Source of the DNA: an uncultured bacterium
GTDB taxonomy: Bacteria > Bacillota > Clostridia > Lachnospirales > Lachnospiraceae
Reading direction: 5' to 3'
Assembly (NCBI GenBank): GCA_948467735.1
Contig: CAOKFN010000037.1
Span: 1-45,609, forward strand
Length of the DNA stretch: 45,609 nt
The notes under the pieces were generated by a model. The model saw only the letters and a list, made by a program, of their open reading frames with translations. It was not told where the DNA came from and did not search any database. Below, piece by piece: positions 17,853 through 27,163 of the stretch. A program made the position numbers and the translations under genes. Positions within the stretch are counted from its first letter, which is position 1; every line of letters starts with the position of its first letter.

Positions 17853-19964
17853 ATGGCGGTAGATATATTGGAGGAAGAGCAGTATTTAAAGGGATTGACG
17901 GGCGAGTTGAAAAAAGAGGCGGACAAGCTGCTGAAAACGACGGATTATTATTCAGGCAGTTATCAGGAATTTGCAAGGTATCTACAGGAAAACAGAAATG
18001 ATTTTGACGGGGAAGAAATGCTTTTTAACCTAACGCTGGTGGATCAGATGGTGGACGCCGGAGAAAGCACAAAAAAACAGTTCTATCGCATATGTAAAAT
18101 GCTGGATTCCCCTTATTTTGCAAGGATTGATTTCTGGGGACAGGATGACGCCGAGTCCATGAAGGTCTATATCGGCAGGTTTGCCTTTTGGGACGTCAAG
18201 AGCCCTTACGAGGTGTTTGACTGGAGAGCGCCCATTGCCAGTATGTATTACGAATTTGAGGACGGGGAGGCTTATTATGATTCGCCGGGAGGCCGGGTGG
18301 AGGGGGTGATTGACTGTAAAAGGCAGTACGGAATCAGCAGGGGGGTTCTGGAATATGCTTTGGAGAGCAGCGTGAGCATTGATGACGAGGTACTGCGGCG
18401 GGAGCTTTCCAAAAGCGCGGATCACAGGATGAAGGATATTGTTGCCACCATTCAGAAGGAGCAGAATCGGCTGATTCGGAACGAGTCCGCCGAGGTGCTG
18501 ATTATACAGGGTGTCGCGGGTTCCGGGAAAACGTCCATCGCATTACACAGGGCGGCTTATTTTTTATATCGATATCGAAATGAAATTTCCGCGGCAAATT
18601 TTCTGATTATCTCTCCCAACGGGATTTTTGTGGATTATATTTCAAGCGTCCTGCCGGAGCTGGGAGAAGAAAATATCAAGAATATCGGGATGGAGGAGAT
18701 TGCAGAGCGATATCTTCCCAAAGGGTTTCCCGTAGAACGGCTCTGCCTGCAGACGGAGCGGTTTCAGGCGTCGGCGGATGAGGCATGGATGGAACGGAAT
18801 GCTTATAAGTCCACGGAGGAATTCGTACATAAGCTTGATGAGTATCTGGACGACTGCGACAGGCATAATTTTCATGTGACGGACTATCCTTATGAGGGCG
18901 GGGCGCTGGAAGCGGAATTTATGGAAAAACGTTATATCCGCCAGAGGCGGCTGCCGGTGAGGAAGCGGCTGGAGGATATTGCGGCGGCCATGTCTGAGGA
19001 AATCAGGATACAGAGAAGGGCAAAGGGCTTTGGCACCCATAAAAATCAGATACTGGAGTGGCTGATGTCAAGATACCGGCATAATGATCTGCTGGAATTA
19101 TATCGGAACTTCTATAGCTATATTGGACGGCCGGAGCTTTTGGTGTGGGAAGAAGGCCGCGAGCTGGAGAGCGCGGATATTTTCCCGCTGATTTATGTGA
19201 GGCTGTATCTGGAGGGCGGCGAGGCGGATGAGCGGATTAAATACCTCATTGTCGATGAAATGCAGGACTATGCGCCGATTCAATATGCCGTGTTGAATCG
19301 GCTCTATCCCTGTAGGAAAACCATTCTGGGGGACTTCTGCCAGAATGTGGTGCCCTTTGTACAGGGCTCGCTGGATTATTTGAAAGCGCTTTACCCGGAG
19401 GCGGAGGTCATAGAAATACACAAAAGCTACCGCTCCACCTGTGAAATCATGAATTTCGCCCAGCAGATACAAAAGAAAGCGGAGATAGACCCGATTCTGC
19501 GTCATGGGGAGGAACCGCAGGTATGCCGCTGTGAGGATGGAGAGCGGATGCGGGAAAGGCTTTTCGAGGCGGCGAGGGAGGCTGTTGACCGGGGAAACGG
19601 CGGGAAGCTGGGCATTATCTGCAAAAATTATGCCCAAGCAGAAGAGCTGTACCTATGGCTGGAGGGCAGACTGAAAATGCATCCGAAGCTGCATCTGCTG
19701 ACTTATGACAGCGATAAGTTTTATGACGGCGTCATGGTGACGGCGGTTTCCATGGCAAAAGGGCTGGAATTTGACGAAGTGATGCTTCCGGAAGCGGACG
19801 ACTGGAATTATCGGACGGAATATGACAGGGGGCTTCTTTATGTGGCGTGTACAAGGGCCATGCATAAGCTGACGCTCTTGTATGAGAGCGAACCCAGCCG
19901 GTTTATTCCCGCGAGCCAAGAGACTGCCTGCGGGCGTTTGGCGGATGCCGCAGGCAGTGAATAA
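17853..19964 (+). CDS. helD: HelD-like RNA polymerase recycling ATPase (UvrD/Rep superfamily)
   Basis: The 703-residue protein has an N-terminal coiled arm (EEEQYLKGLTGELKKEADKL), then superfamily 1 helicase motifs. Walker A is GVAGSGKTSIALHR near residue 220, Walker B is LIVDEMQDYAPIQY, and later motifs are YRSTCEIMNFA and SMAKGLEFDEV with VACTRAMHKL. HelD uses ATP to strip stalled RNA polymerase from DNA and nucleic acid. The coiled N-terminus, short length and lack of UvrD 2B-type insertions support HelD over a DNA helicase. AGGAGG precedes the ATG. It stands alone on its transcript, followed by convergent minus-strand genes. Confidence 0.85.
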   Translation: MAVDILEEEQYLKGLTGELKKEADKLLKTTDYYSGSYQEFARYLQENRNDFDGEEMLFNLTLVDQMVDAGESTKKQFYRICKMLDSPYFARIDFWGQDDAESMKVYIGRFAFWDVKSPYEVFDWRAPIASMYYEFEDGEAYYDSPGGRVEGVIDCKRQYGISRGVLEYALESSVSIDDEVLRRELSKSADHRMKDIVATIQKEQNRLIRNESAEVLIIQGVAGSGKTSIALHRAAYFLYRYRNEISAANFLIISPNGIFVDYISSVLPELGEENIKNIGMEEIAERYLPKGFPVERLCLQTERFQASADEAWMERNAYKSTEEFVHKLDEYLDDCDRHNFHVTDYPYEGGALEAEFMEKRYIRQRRLPVRKRLEDIAAAMSEEIRIQRRAKGFGTHKNQILEWLMSRYRHNDLLELYRNFYSYIGRPELLVWEEGRELESADIFPLIYVRLYLEGGEADERIKYLIVDEMQDYAPIQYAVLNRLYPCRKTILGDFCQNVVPFVQGSLDYLKALYPEAEVIEIHKSYRSTCEIMNFAQQIQKKAEIDPILRHGEEPQVCRCEDGERMRERLFEAAREAVDRGNGGKLGIICKNYAQAEELYLWLEGRLKMHPKLHLLTYDSDKFYDGVMVTAVSMAKGLEFDEVMLPEADDWNYRTEYDRGLLYVACTRAMHKLTLLYESEPSRFIPASQETACGRLADAAGSE
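19923..19958 (+). other. GC-rich hairpin over the helD stop codon
   Basis: ACTGCCTGCGG (19923-19933) pairs perfectly with CCGCAGGCAGT (19948-19958); the stop region of helD follows at once. No T-tract follows, so an intrinsic terminator is uncertain. It may instead protect the mRNA 3' end. Confidence 0.4.
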
Positions 19965-20062
19965 AGCAGCCGTGCCGGAACGGACAGTTGACGGATGCCG
20001 ATGATGATTTGATTCCGGCGCTGCAATGAGAGAGCCGGGCTGAGGGCCATGTCGCAATAAAT

Positions 20063-20104
20063 ATGCCGTGTTTAAGACCCCGGCAGGGGCATTAAACACG
20101 GCAT
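20063..20104 (-). terminator. Terminator of the minus-strand M56/BlaI-like block
   Basis: TGCCGTGTTTAA (20064-20075) pairs perfectly with TTAAACACGGCA (20092-20103), with an inner CCCC/GGGG stem. Read on the minus strand, the hairpin is followed by a U-rich ATATTTATT. This fits an intrinsic terminator for the leftward genes, in the convergent gap with helD. It could also act as a weaker stop for rightward transcription. Confidence 0.75.
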
Positions 20105-20141
20105 TAATGAAATGATAAGGAAGGGCCAAAGAAAAACGCAA

Positions 20142-20393
20142 TTACCCCGGATAATCACAGACATAAATCCAAGGGCCTATCCACATATCTTTAGAAGTAT
20201 CGTAGAGATGTTTGTAAAGTTTGCCATCTTTAATCTTGTATACCCAGACGATATTATCGGATAATGGGGAGACGGCGCCAATATTTTGCTGCGCCGGCTG
20301 ATCGGAAACGGAAGCTGCCGATACAAGCTGCGGGGGACATGCAGCCAGAGACAATGCGGCTGCGGTAATCAAAATAGTTTTCTTAAGTTTCAT
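20142..20393 (-). CDS. Small secreted protein or lipoprotein next to the M56 protease
   Basis: This 83-residue product starts MKLKKTILITAAALSLAAC, a signal peptide with a lipobox-like LAAC; cleavage after VSA is the alternative. The mature part is about 55-65 residues, with an aromatic-rich end (DNIVWVYKIKDGKLYKHLYD, then WIGPWIYVCDYPG) and one late Cys. Its start overlaps the end of the M56 gene by 11 bp, so translation is probably coupled. The position suggests a substrate, inhibitor or signal for the M56 protease, but no family is recognised. If SPII acts, the Cys at about 19 becomes lipidated; if SPI acts, that Cys is removed. Confidence 0.65.
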   Translation of the reverse strand: MKLKKTILITAAALSLAACPPQLVSAASVSDQPAQQNIGAVSPLSDNIVWVYKIKDGKLYKHLYDTSKDMWIGPWIYVCDYPG

Positions 20394-21570
20394 CGATATG
20401 TACTCCTTCTTTGTTGTATATTTTTATCCCTTTGGGATAATATCGTAAACTTGTAACGGTTTCCGTGTAGATATCGTTAAAGTAAACCTCATAACCGGAA
20501 TCGTCAATTTTGATAAAATATGTATTTTTAGGCGAAACAATGATAATTCCCATTTCGTCCAAGTTCGCAGGGTAATATTCCGGCTCCAGAATATACAGAT
20601 AGGAGGCCAGAAAAATGCCCACGGACAGCACTGTTAATATTGCGCCCGTACAGATTTTTCTCCAGAGGGCGCAGGATTGGAACAGCATAGTGAAGCGTTT
20701 CTTCATATCCGTATCTTTCTTTTGCGGATATGTAAAAAAGAGAGCGTCCCGCCGCAGATAGGACGGTAGTTCAAGGGATTTCTGCGCGGCGTTTTTCTGA
20801 AGATATAACAGGCATGACGCATAGTTTTCTGTGAGATCATGGTCGTTCTGCGTTATTTTATCGTCAACGCGCATTTCCAGAAGAACATTCGACTGTTTCT
20901 TCAGAAGGATGCATGCAGGATTCCACCAATAAATAATTGATAAGATACAGATTACGTTTTTTAGGTGGAGATCACGATGGAAATAATGCATCGCCTCATG
21001 GCAGAGCACATAATACAGCTGCTCCGACGAGAGGGGCAATTGTTTAGGCAGTGCAATATAGGGAGTTGTGAAACCTAAAATAATTGGAACATTCAAATTT
21101 GACGTCTCTATCACATGAAATTTATTTTTCTTGTTATATTTCATACATATTTGATTCAGCGTCGTCTTATATTTTGGGTCTTCCGTTTTGTCGCTGCCAT
21201 GTGCTAAGACATAGTTCATGGAATGGCGATGATCGTTTATCGTGCGGACAGCATTGAAAATAATGCCTGCCGCCCACACCGCTTCAAAGAGAGTCCAAAG
21301 GGAAACCTCCATTCCGAAGACAAAGGTTATGGGCCGCCTTGGAAAAACGAGTATTGCCGCGGGCAGTCCCGGAATAAGGACATTGCTGGTAAATGAGAAT
21401 TCAAATGGAAGCATCAGCCGAAGCAGTATCAGCCCTATGCAGAATAGCAGCAGCTTGTATCCGGCTCGAACCATGATATTTTTATGAAGAAAGATTACGG
21501 CAATAAAACAGAGTATCATACCGCTGGCCAACAGAGTCATCAGTATGGTTGAAAACGAATAATGCAGCAT
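20383..21570 (-). CDS. M56 family membrane metalloprotease (BlaR1/MecR1-like, no penicillin-binding domain)
   Basis: The 395-residue protein has several N-terminal membrane helices, a cytoplasmic zinc protease loop with H191-E-A-M-H195 (LCHEAMHYFHRD) and a downstream EMRVDD that may supply the third ligand. A further membrane helix near 300-325 is followed by an extracellular tail of only about 70 residues. BlaR1 and MecR1 carry a large beta-lactam sensor there; this protein instead has a small beta-rich domain (IIIVSPKNTYFIKIDDSGYEV). It would sense another signal and cleave or trigger loss of the BlaI-like regulator encoded 103 bp upstream. GGGG lies just before the ATG. The M56 call is firm; the signal is unknown. 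Confidence 0.85.
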   Translation of the reverse strand: MLHYSFSTILMTLLASGMILCFIAVIFLHKNIMVRAGYKLLLFCIGLILLRLMLPFEFSFTSNVLIPGLPAAILVFPRRPITFVFGMEVSLWTLFEAVWAAGIIFNAVRTINDHRHSMNYVLAHGSDKTEDPKYKTTLNQICMKYNKKNKFHVIETSNLNVPIILGFTTPYIALPKQLPLSSEQLYYVLCHEAMHYFHRDLHLKNVICILSIIYWWNPACILLKKQSNVLLEMRVDDKITQNDHDLTENYASCLLYLQKNAAQKSLELPSYLRRDALFFTYPQKKDTDMKKRFTMLFQSCALWRKICTGAILTVLSVGIFLASYLYILEPEYYPANLDEMGIIIVSPKNTYFIKIDDSGYEVYFNDIYTETVTSLRYYPKGIKIYNKEGVHIDET

Positions 21571-21673
21571 ATCATTCCCCTTTTTCTAATGTAAGCTGAC
21601 TTCGCATTTATCCAAGGCGTGTTTGAAAAGATATTCCCTCAGTCCGCACATCCTGCGAAAATTTCTTCGTCGT

Positions 21674-22078
21674 CTAAATCTTTTTCTTATATTCCTCAAG
21701 AAGCTGTTCCAGCTCCGAAATTTCCTGCTGCGCCGTATCGGGATTGTCATCGGCCTGTATCATGGCGCTGAGCAACGTCTGGCCGGATACCAGCCTGCTG
21801 AATCGGATATATTCGTCCATAAACATTCTGCGGATAATGTCGGATGAGCCCGAAGCCGGCTGAAAGGATCTGGAAAAGATATTGCGGTCCATTACAATAT
21901 CCGCCACCTCAATCAGCCCTAATTTCAACAGCTTGCGGATGGCGGGCTGGACGATATTGGCCGTCATTTCGGGATGGTGCTTGATGATCTGCGCCACGGT
22001 CAAGGGCTCCTCCGCATGAAGGATGGTGTATAATATCTCATGTTCTTTTTCGTTCAGGTATTTATTATTTGCATTCAA
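21674..22078 (-). CDS. BlaI/MecI-like winged-helix regulator
   Basis: The 134-residue protein has a winged helix in its first 70 residues: LNEKEHEILYTILHAEEPLTVAQIIKHH, followed by VQPAIRKLLKLGLIEVAD. The C-terminal half is a helical dimerisation region (EISELEQLLEEYKK). Together with the M56 gene that follows on the same strand, this matches the BlaI-BlaR1 arrangement. It differs from classical BlaI in the recognition helix (no W.WS...V.T.L motif), so its operator is probably different. It is transcribed away from the injection-system promoter, and only 315 bp separate the two start codons, so it could act on both. No clear palindromic operator was seen. Confidence 0.65.
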   Translation of the reverse strand: MNANNKYLNEKEHEILYTILHAEEPLTVAQIIKHHPEMTANIVQPAIRKLLKLGLIEVADIVMDRNIFSRSFQPASGSSDIIRRMFMDEYIRFSRLVSGQTLLSAMIQADDNPDTAQQEISELEQLLEEYKKKI

Positions 22079-22148
22079 AGTATATCATTCCTCCCCAAGT
22101 ATTTAATAGATAAAAATTTTGTGTTCTAATTAATTCAGCCTTGTCTTG

Positions 22149-22177
22149 ATTATATATCATAAGGTTTAATAAATCAA
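22149..22177 (-). promoter_or_regulatory. Sigma-A-type promoter for the BlaI-like/M56 block
   Basis: On the minus strand TTGATT (22177-22172) and TATAAT (22154-22149) are 17 bp apart. Transcription would start near 22142, giving a leader of about 64 nt before the regulator gene. It lies in a strongly AT-rich divergent region (22079-22393). Confidence 0.65.
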
Positions 22178-22307
22178 TCTTTATTTTGCATAAAATCTAT
22201 AATTTATTGAAAAATATAAAAATTTATTATAATATAAAATTGGATGTAAAATTTAGAAAAGCTGTAAAATATAAAATTTATTTTAGAATGTCGAATTAAG
22301 TAAATGA

Positions 22308-22335
22308 TTGACAAATGCTGTAAAAAAGTTATAAT
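22308..22335 (+). promoter_or_regulatory. Near-consensus sigma-A promoter for the injection-system genes
   Basis: TTGACA (22308-22313) and TATAAT (22330-22335) are both perfect, with a 16-bp spacer, followed by a start region near 22342. The first gene starts 52 bp later at 22394. The flanking 22200-22300 stretch is almost pure A/T with repeated TATAAAATTTA-like words, which may act as an UP element or bind regulators. It is the only consensus promoter seen before the 23-kb plus-strand block. Confidence 0.8.
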
Positions 22336-22393
22336 ATAAGTATGGAAGCCAGTAAATGAACTGATGATTGAGCTGGTTATTCCGGGAGGCAGT

Positions 22394-24289
22394 ATGGAAA
22401 AAAAGAAAACAGGCATTGCTTTCGCTGTTATCATCCCCATGTTGATTCTGACAGTCACCGTCGTCCCTGTTTTTGCAAGGGGAGAGGAGCAGTTTAATCT
22501 AAAGGAGGGTGAAATCGTATTCCTTTTAGATGCCAGCGGCTCCATGAACACGCAGGATAAGGACGGACTGGCTGTGGACGCCGTCAGACAGGCGGTATAC
22601 AGTCTGCCTTCCAGCTATCAGGCAGGGCTTATTGCCTACAACACCGAAATACAGCTGGAGATTCCTTTTGGGGTGGAACCGGCACAGTGGGATGCAGAGC
22701 TGGAAACCGTTGCAAACTCGGGTTATACCAATGCGGGAGAAGCGCTGAACCGGGCGATGGGGCTGTTCTCCGGACGGGAGAACGTGGAACGGTGCGTTAT
22801 CCTGCTGACGGACGGAGAAATTGATATGCCGGATGCTCAGGACAGGGACAGATCAAGGCTTTTGTATGAGGAGAAGGTTCGGGAGGCGAAGGAGCGGGGT
22901 ATTAAAATATATATCGTCGCGGCGGGCAGCCAATGGAATGATTCGCAGACACATATCTTTGACGGGGCGGAGCTGACGGACGGAGCCATATATTGGGCGG
23001 GGCAGTCGGGGACCCTGTCCGAGATTATGAGGCGGATTTTGCACGAACGCATGAATTTTCCGAAACGTACCTTGGAGGTTTCGGCTTCCGCTTTCTCGGA
23101 AGAAGGAAACAGCGGAATCATAACTGTGGAACTGCCCGCGTCGGGAGCGGAACATGTAAAAATTGTGTTATTGGCAGAACGGGGACTACAGAACCTGACG
23201 GCAGATTATACTGCGGAAAACGGGAGGGCGGCGGCAGGGCAGAAATTCGCGGCGGTGGATATTGTGCGGCCTGTGGGAGAAAACATTGTTCTTGGCTTTG
23301 AGTCGCCGGATATTTCCGGTGTTCAGGCATACATGACCGTTGAATATCTGGCGGAGATGAAAACGCAGATCACTTACTGGAGAGAAGAAGCCTTTGAGGC
23401 GGACTCGCAGGATTCCGAGAATCAAGAGCGGATATATCAACATTTCGCACAGATAGAAATCAGCCTTGGGGATATCAAAGGGGAAAACGATAATCTATGG
23501 AACAGCAGGTATTATGAGGGCAGGAAAATTCCGTTTACAGTGAACGGCGCCTTGGCGGAAGGAGAAATCACAGGGGGAAAGCTTACTTATTCCATGGGGA
23601 TAGACGGTATTGAAAAGGCGGATTTGACGATGGATACCAGCGGTCTTGCAGAGTATTTTGATATCCTGCAGCCAGTGACAGTCCTGTTTTCGCCGCCGGA
23701 GGATCCTTCTCCGGAGCCGGATTTGGAACCTGAGCCGGAGCCGGATTACCGACCGTTATGGATTACGGTGTGGGTGCTTTTTCTGGCCCTGACAGTTATT
23801 TTGATCCTATGGATTAGAAGCGTCAGGAAGAACAAGGCTGCGGTGATATACATGGCGACGCCGCAGGGCTTTGAAAAAGGGATTCAAAAGAAGGAAATAA
23901 AGAACTGTACTTATTCAGGGAAATTAAATATGTATGTGGTGCAGACTCCCACAGGTCAGGATGTACCGCCCCAGACCTACCGGCTGTTTGGAAAGCAGAA
24001 TGTCAGAATCACGCTGAACCAAATCTTAAATTCCTGCGGCATTAAGTTTGGCAAAATCGGCGCCGGAGATATCAGCTTTTATCCGGGAGCCGACAGAGCG
24101 CTTGTGGTCATGGATCAATCGGAGAAATGTACGGTGCTTCGGGGAACGGAGATATTAAAGAAAGGAATGGGATATCCCGTATATTATAACGGGAAGCTCA
24201 CGGTCACTTTTGAGGACGGAATTACGGTGCTGGAAATTCATTATATGAATTTAAAGTCGGGAGAACTAAAGCCCGCCCGGGAGGCTTGA
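22394..24289 (+). CDS. Membrane-anchored von Willebrand factor A protein
   Basis: The 631-residue protein has a signal peptide (to about VFARG, residue 30), then a vWA domain with a complete MIDAS site: D46-A-S-G-S50, T112 and D140 (LLTDGEI). A region of beta-sandwich character follows, then a Pro/Glu linker (PEPDLEPEPEPDY), one membrane helix (about 454-476) and a cytoplasmic tail of 155 residues. The vWA domain would face outside and bind a partner through a metal ion; the tail could contact the sheath machinery. The ATG at 22394 is preferred because GGGAGG lies just upstream. It leads the operon, 80 bp before the sheath-like gene. A role as membrane anchor or trigger for the apparatus is inference. 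Confidence 0.8.
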   Translation: MEKKKTGIAFAVIIPMLILTVTVVPVFARGEEQFNLKEGEIVFLLDASGSMNTQDKDGLAVDAVRQAVYSLPSSYQAGLIAYNTEIQLEIPFGVEPAQWDAELETVANSGYTNAGEALNRAMGLFSGRENVERCVILLTDGEIDMPDAQDRDRSRLLYEEKVREAKERGIKIYIVAAGSQWNDSQTHIFDGAELTDGAIYWAGQSGTLSEIMRRILHERMNFPKRTLEVSASAFSEEGNSGIITVELPASGAEHVKIVLLAERGLQNLTADYTAENGRAAAGQKFAAVDIVRPVGENIVLGFESPDISGVQAYMTVEYLAEMKTQITYWREEAFEADSQDSENQERIYQHFAQIEISLGDIKGENDNLWNSRYYEGRKIPFTVNGALAEGEITGGKLTYSMGIDGIEKADLTMDTSGLAEYFDILQPVTVLFSPPEDPSPEPDLEPEPEPDYRPLWITVWVLFLALTVILILWIRSVRKNKAAVIYMATPQGFEKGIQKKEIKNCTYSGKLNMYVVQTPTGQDVPPQTYRLFGKQNVRITLNQILNSCGIKFGKIGAGDISFYPGADRALVVMDQSEKCTVLRGTEILKKGMGYPVYYNGKLTVTFEDGITVLEIHYMNLKSGELKPAREA

Positions 24290-24369
24290 TACAGGACTTA
24301 GGGGATTCATAATCCTTTATAGTTAGATAGAATAATTGAATGAGATAAAGCAGCTGAGGAGGACGATAC

Positions 24370-26553
24370 ATGGGAGATGTAATCAGACAGACAAACAGAA
24401 CCATGCTTATGGAAGAGGTAAATCCGGAAAAGCTTGATTTCCTGACATTGGTGGGAGATACCCGGGGCGTGGAGAGTCTCTCGGACGATAAAATCAAGGA
24501 GATTCACGAGCACCTGCTGGTACGCAGCTTTGACGAAATGCTGGACAAGTTTGCCCCTGTGGTGTACTGCTACTTTGACGCCAACAACCAGAAGGTGGCT
24601 TATACCCTGAAAAAACCGGAGGGAATTCCGCAGGAGATGCTGACGGAGATACCCTTGAACCGCAGGAACGAGTATCTTGGAATGCTGATGTCCATGGTGG
24701 ATGCGAAGAGATCCGAGGGGGCGATTAATTCGGATTTTAAATTTGAGAAATTGACAGATATGATTTCGCCAAAGAAGGTAATGGAGGATATCCGGCAGAA
24801 CCGCAAGGAGCTTCAGTATACTTATGCCCAATATGCGAAATTAGAGGACGGCGCCCCTCAGAAGCTTGACTTGGCCGACAAGCTGAACATTATGTTTGAG
24901 GAGGCTAGCGCCAATTATAACAATGTCATGGCCATGCTGCCGCTGGCCATCGAGGATATTAAGACCCGCCTCCTTCTGGGAGCGGGCGAGGAGACAAAAG
25001 ACGGTTCTCCGCTTGTGCTGGGCGTGCTGAGCATGGGAAAGGAAGGGGAGCTTCGTATCTTGGAGGCGCCCAAGGTGGAATCCACATCCCTTGTGACAGT
25101 GGATGATAACGCCAACGCGGGATTGATTGAGGCGCTGAAGGAGGACTATGAGTCGCTGAATGAGGAGAGCAACGAATACGTCGAGTCGCTGGTTGCAAGA
25201 ACCTTCTGCCCGCTGGCGTCCACAATGGAAAGCCAGATCGACAGGGAGAAGGAAGTCGCCAATTATAATTCCTATCTGGAGTTTTATAAGGAATCAAAGG
25301 ATGCTTTTATCAAGACGGTAAAGCCGCTGATTGAGAAGCTGCTTGGCATCTGGTGCTTTTTCGAGCAGTATCCCCAGAAGATCAAGGGGATGCGGCCTTC
25401 GCTTTTGATTACCAATATTTCCAATGAGATGCTGGCAAAATCCAGCAATATCTCGAGGCTGATTACATACCTGAATACGGTCAATGCAAAGAATGACTTC
25501 AGCAATACGGTGTGGTATGCGATTGTCCCTTCGGTGTCCTTGGATCAAAACAGCAAGATGAAGCTTGCCAGAGAGCGTTTTAAAGGAAACAGCGTCACGG
25601 TGAAAACGGATACCAACAGCGTGGAATCATTGGTCAGGCTGCTGGATGTGTTCAAGGATTATGAAGTTCAGTGCTTTTTCAGCTATGAGACGGGGGATAC
25701 CACAACCTTTAACGCGCTGGCGGCGGAGGGGATTGGAAAATATGAGGAGAGGTGCGCTCCTTTGATGAGAAAGGCATACAGCGAGTATGCGATTCCCTGC
25801 CTTCCGAATTTTACGATTATACCTAAAGAAAAGTCCGGCGTCATATTGGACAGCCGCATGGTCATCAATGAAAACGGCGCGGCGGCATTGTCCAAGGAAA
25901 AAGAAGATATTATGAAGCTGTGGATCGACGGGGTTTATGTGGGAGCGGCTTATGTGGCGGCAGGAATCGTTGCCGCATATCAGTGTCCGGAATATATCAA
26001 GGACTGCTTCGGGAAAGCCGAGATCGACATGGAGCTTCCGGGCGTGCGTTTTGACATTGAGGCGGATGATCATTCTCTTGCGGTCCGCACCACAATGTCA
26101 AAGGAAATCACCGGCTTCACCAATTCAATCAAGGCGGAAATCAACCGCAAGAGCTTTGGCTTTGTATTCTCTTCCGAAAACGCTTCCTATAAAGGAAATG
26201 AGATTACAAATATTATGGTATATAAGAGCAGGAATTTGATGACGGCGGGGTATGCCTTTGAACCGATTTATAAGACGCAGGTGACGACTTACATTGAGCG
26301 CATTCTGCGCCATGCCACAGGAGATTTCAAGGAGGACGCCATTATACAGTTCTTCTCAAATAATCCCCGCAGTCAGAAGAGCGAATGGCTGTCTAAGAGG
26401 GAGTGCATGAACGCAATCTTGGGAAGAGGGGACGATATAGAATATACCGTTGACGCGGCCAACGGCTATTGTACGCTGGATATCACCTTCAATGGAAACG
26501 TGAAGAATCTGGAGGTAGAGATCAACCGCTTGAATGCGGCCAACAGGGCATAG
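24370..26553 (+). CDS. Putative contractile sheath protein (TssC-like)
   Basis: The 727-residue soluble protein has no signal or membrane helix. The first half is helical and charged. The second half has segments reminiscent of contractile-sheath subunits: GVYVGAAYVAAGIVAAYQCP near residue 521, then RKSFGFVFSSEN, then YIERILRHATGDFKED and a beta-strand end (CTLDITFNGNVKNLEVEI), as in TssC/VipB of the Bacteroidetes-type system. The larger size than TssC (about 450-500) would allow a fusion with a TssB-like or accessory part. The strongest support is position: two tube-like genes follow at once, and spike and Rhs genes lie downstream. If wrong, it may be a large structural protein of another nanomachine. 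AGGAGG precedes the ATG. Confidence 0.55.
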   Translation: MGDVIRQTNRTMLMEEVNPEKLDFLTLVGDTRGVESLSDDKIKEIHEHLLVRSFDEMLDKFAPVVYCYFDANNQKVAYTLKKPEGIPQEMLTEIPLNRRNEYLGMLMSMVDAKRSEGAINSDFKFEKLTDMISPKKVMEDIRQNRKELQYTYAQYAKLEDGAPQKLDLADKLNIMFEEASANYNNVMAMLPLAIEDIKTRLLLGAGEETKDGSPLVLGVLSMGKEGELRILEAPKVESTSLVTVDDNANAGLIEALKEDYESLNEESNEYVESLVARTFCPLASTMESQIDREKEVANYNSYLEFYKESKDAFIKTVKPLIEKLLGIWCFFEQYPQKIKGMRPSLLITNISNEMLAKSSNISRLITYLNTVNAKNDFSNTVWYAIVPSVSLDQNSKMKLARERFKGNSVTVKTDTNSVESLVRLLDVFKDYEVQCFFSYETGDTTTFNALAAEGIGKYEERCAPLMRKAYSEYAIPCLPNFTIIPKEKSGVILDSRMVINENGAAALSKEKEDIMKLWIDGVYVGAAYVAAGIVAAYQCPEYIKDCFGKAEIDMELPGVRFDIEADDHSLAVRTTMSKEITGFTNSIKAEINRKSFGFVFSSENASYKGNEITNIMVYKSRNLMTAGYAFEPIYKTQVTTYIERILRHATGDFKEDAIIQFFSNNPRSQKSEWLSKRECMNAILGRGDDIEYTVDAANGYCTLDITFNGNVKNLEVEINRLNAANRA

Positions 26554-26601
26554 CGCCCTTGGCATATAAAATAATATTTACAGTATAAAGGAGGTAACTG
26601 T

Positions 26602-27033
26602 ATGGGATTCAGAATGGAAGTTACAGGCGGGTCAGAACCAATCAAGTTTGACGAAAGAAGCATTACAAAGGTGGATTTTGACTCAAGGTCGGCATTGGAT
26701 TCCAATGCAAGGGCTACGGACTACAGCCTTTCCGTCAAGGTGTGGGGAAAAATGTTGTACAAGCTGGGGGGAGAAGGAAGCGACCCGACTCTTGGGCTGG
26801 CGCAATGGTCACAGGTGCCGTCGGAAAAAGCGGACTGCTATCGCAATGTTGAAATTACCGTTGTATCGGCAGGACAGGTGGTGCGCCAGTTTACATTGCC
26901 GGACGCTTTCGTGATGGAGTATTCCGAGGAAGTGGACGATGAGAGCGGAGTGGGAGTTTTCTACATTCATATGAAGCAGAAGAAAGACGAAAATGCTTCC
27001 ATCAAGATAGAAGGCGGATTTGGCGGAGAATAA
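26602..27033 (+). CDS. Hcp-like tube protein 1
   Basis: The 143-residue all-beta protein lacks a signal peptide. It is a paralogue of the product at 27164: both share LDSNAR, then W..VP.EKADCYR.V, then a strand ending V.EGG. The order of strands and the last third (FVMEYSEEVDDESGVGVFYIHMKQ) resemble Hcp/TssD of type VI systems and phage tail tubes, which stack as hexameric rings inside the sheath. It lies 48 bp after the sheath-like gene with an AAAGGAGG site, suiting high expression. The fold assignment is by pattern and position, not by search. Confidence 0.6.
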   Translation: MGFRMEVTGGSEPIKFDERSITKVDFDSRSALDSNARATDYSLSVKVWGKMLYKLGGEGSDPTLGLAQWSQVPSEKADCYRNVEITVVSAGQVVRQFTLPDAFVMEYSEEVDDESGVGVFYIHMKQKKDENASIKIEGGFGGE

Positions 27034-27123
27034 TTTTTGCATGAGAAGGGCGCTTGGCGGGGAGACGGAGCAGAATTGCCATGGCGCTCGGACAGGGAGA
27101 CGAAACAAGGAGACCAGAACCAT

Positions 27124-27154
27124 TTCCCGCAGGCGGGAAGTTTAGGATAGGAGG
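27124..27154 (+). promoter_or_regulatory. Hairpin plus ribosome-binding-site module before tube gene 2
   Basis: TTCCCGC and GCGGGAA (27124-27139) form a 7-bp stem with a 2-nt loop, too small to close fully, so the end pair would open. It is followed by GGATAGGAGG and the ATG at 27164. The same hairpin occurs in the 128-bp repeats at 1-420 and 28817-29077, which also lead into a GGAATAGGAG ribosome site. It may tune translation or mRNA processing of the second tube gene relative to the first. Confidence 0.55.
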
Positions 27155-27163
27155 AATGGAATC

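Noticed and set aside
20383..21570. A beta-lactam resistance sensor (BlaR1)
   Set aside because: The extracellular tail is only about 70 residues with no penicillin-binding motifs, and no beta-lactamase gene is adjacent.
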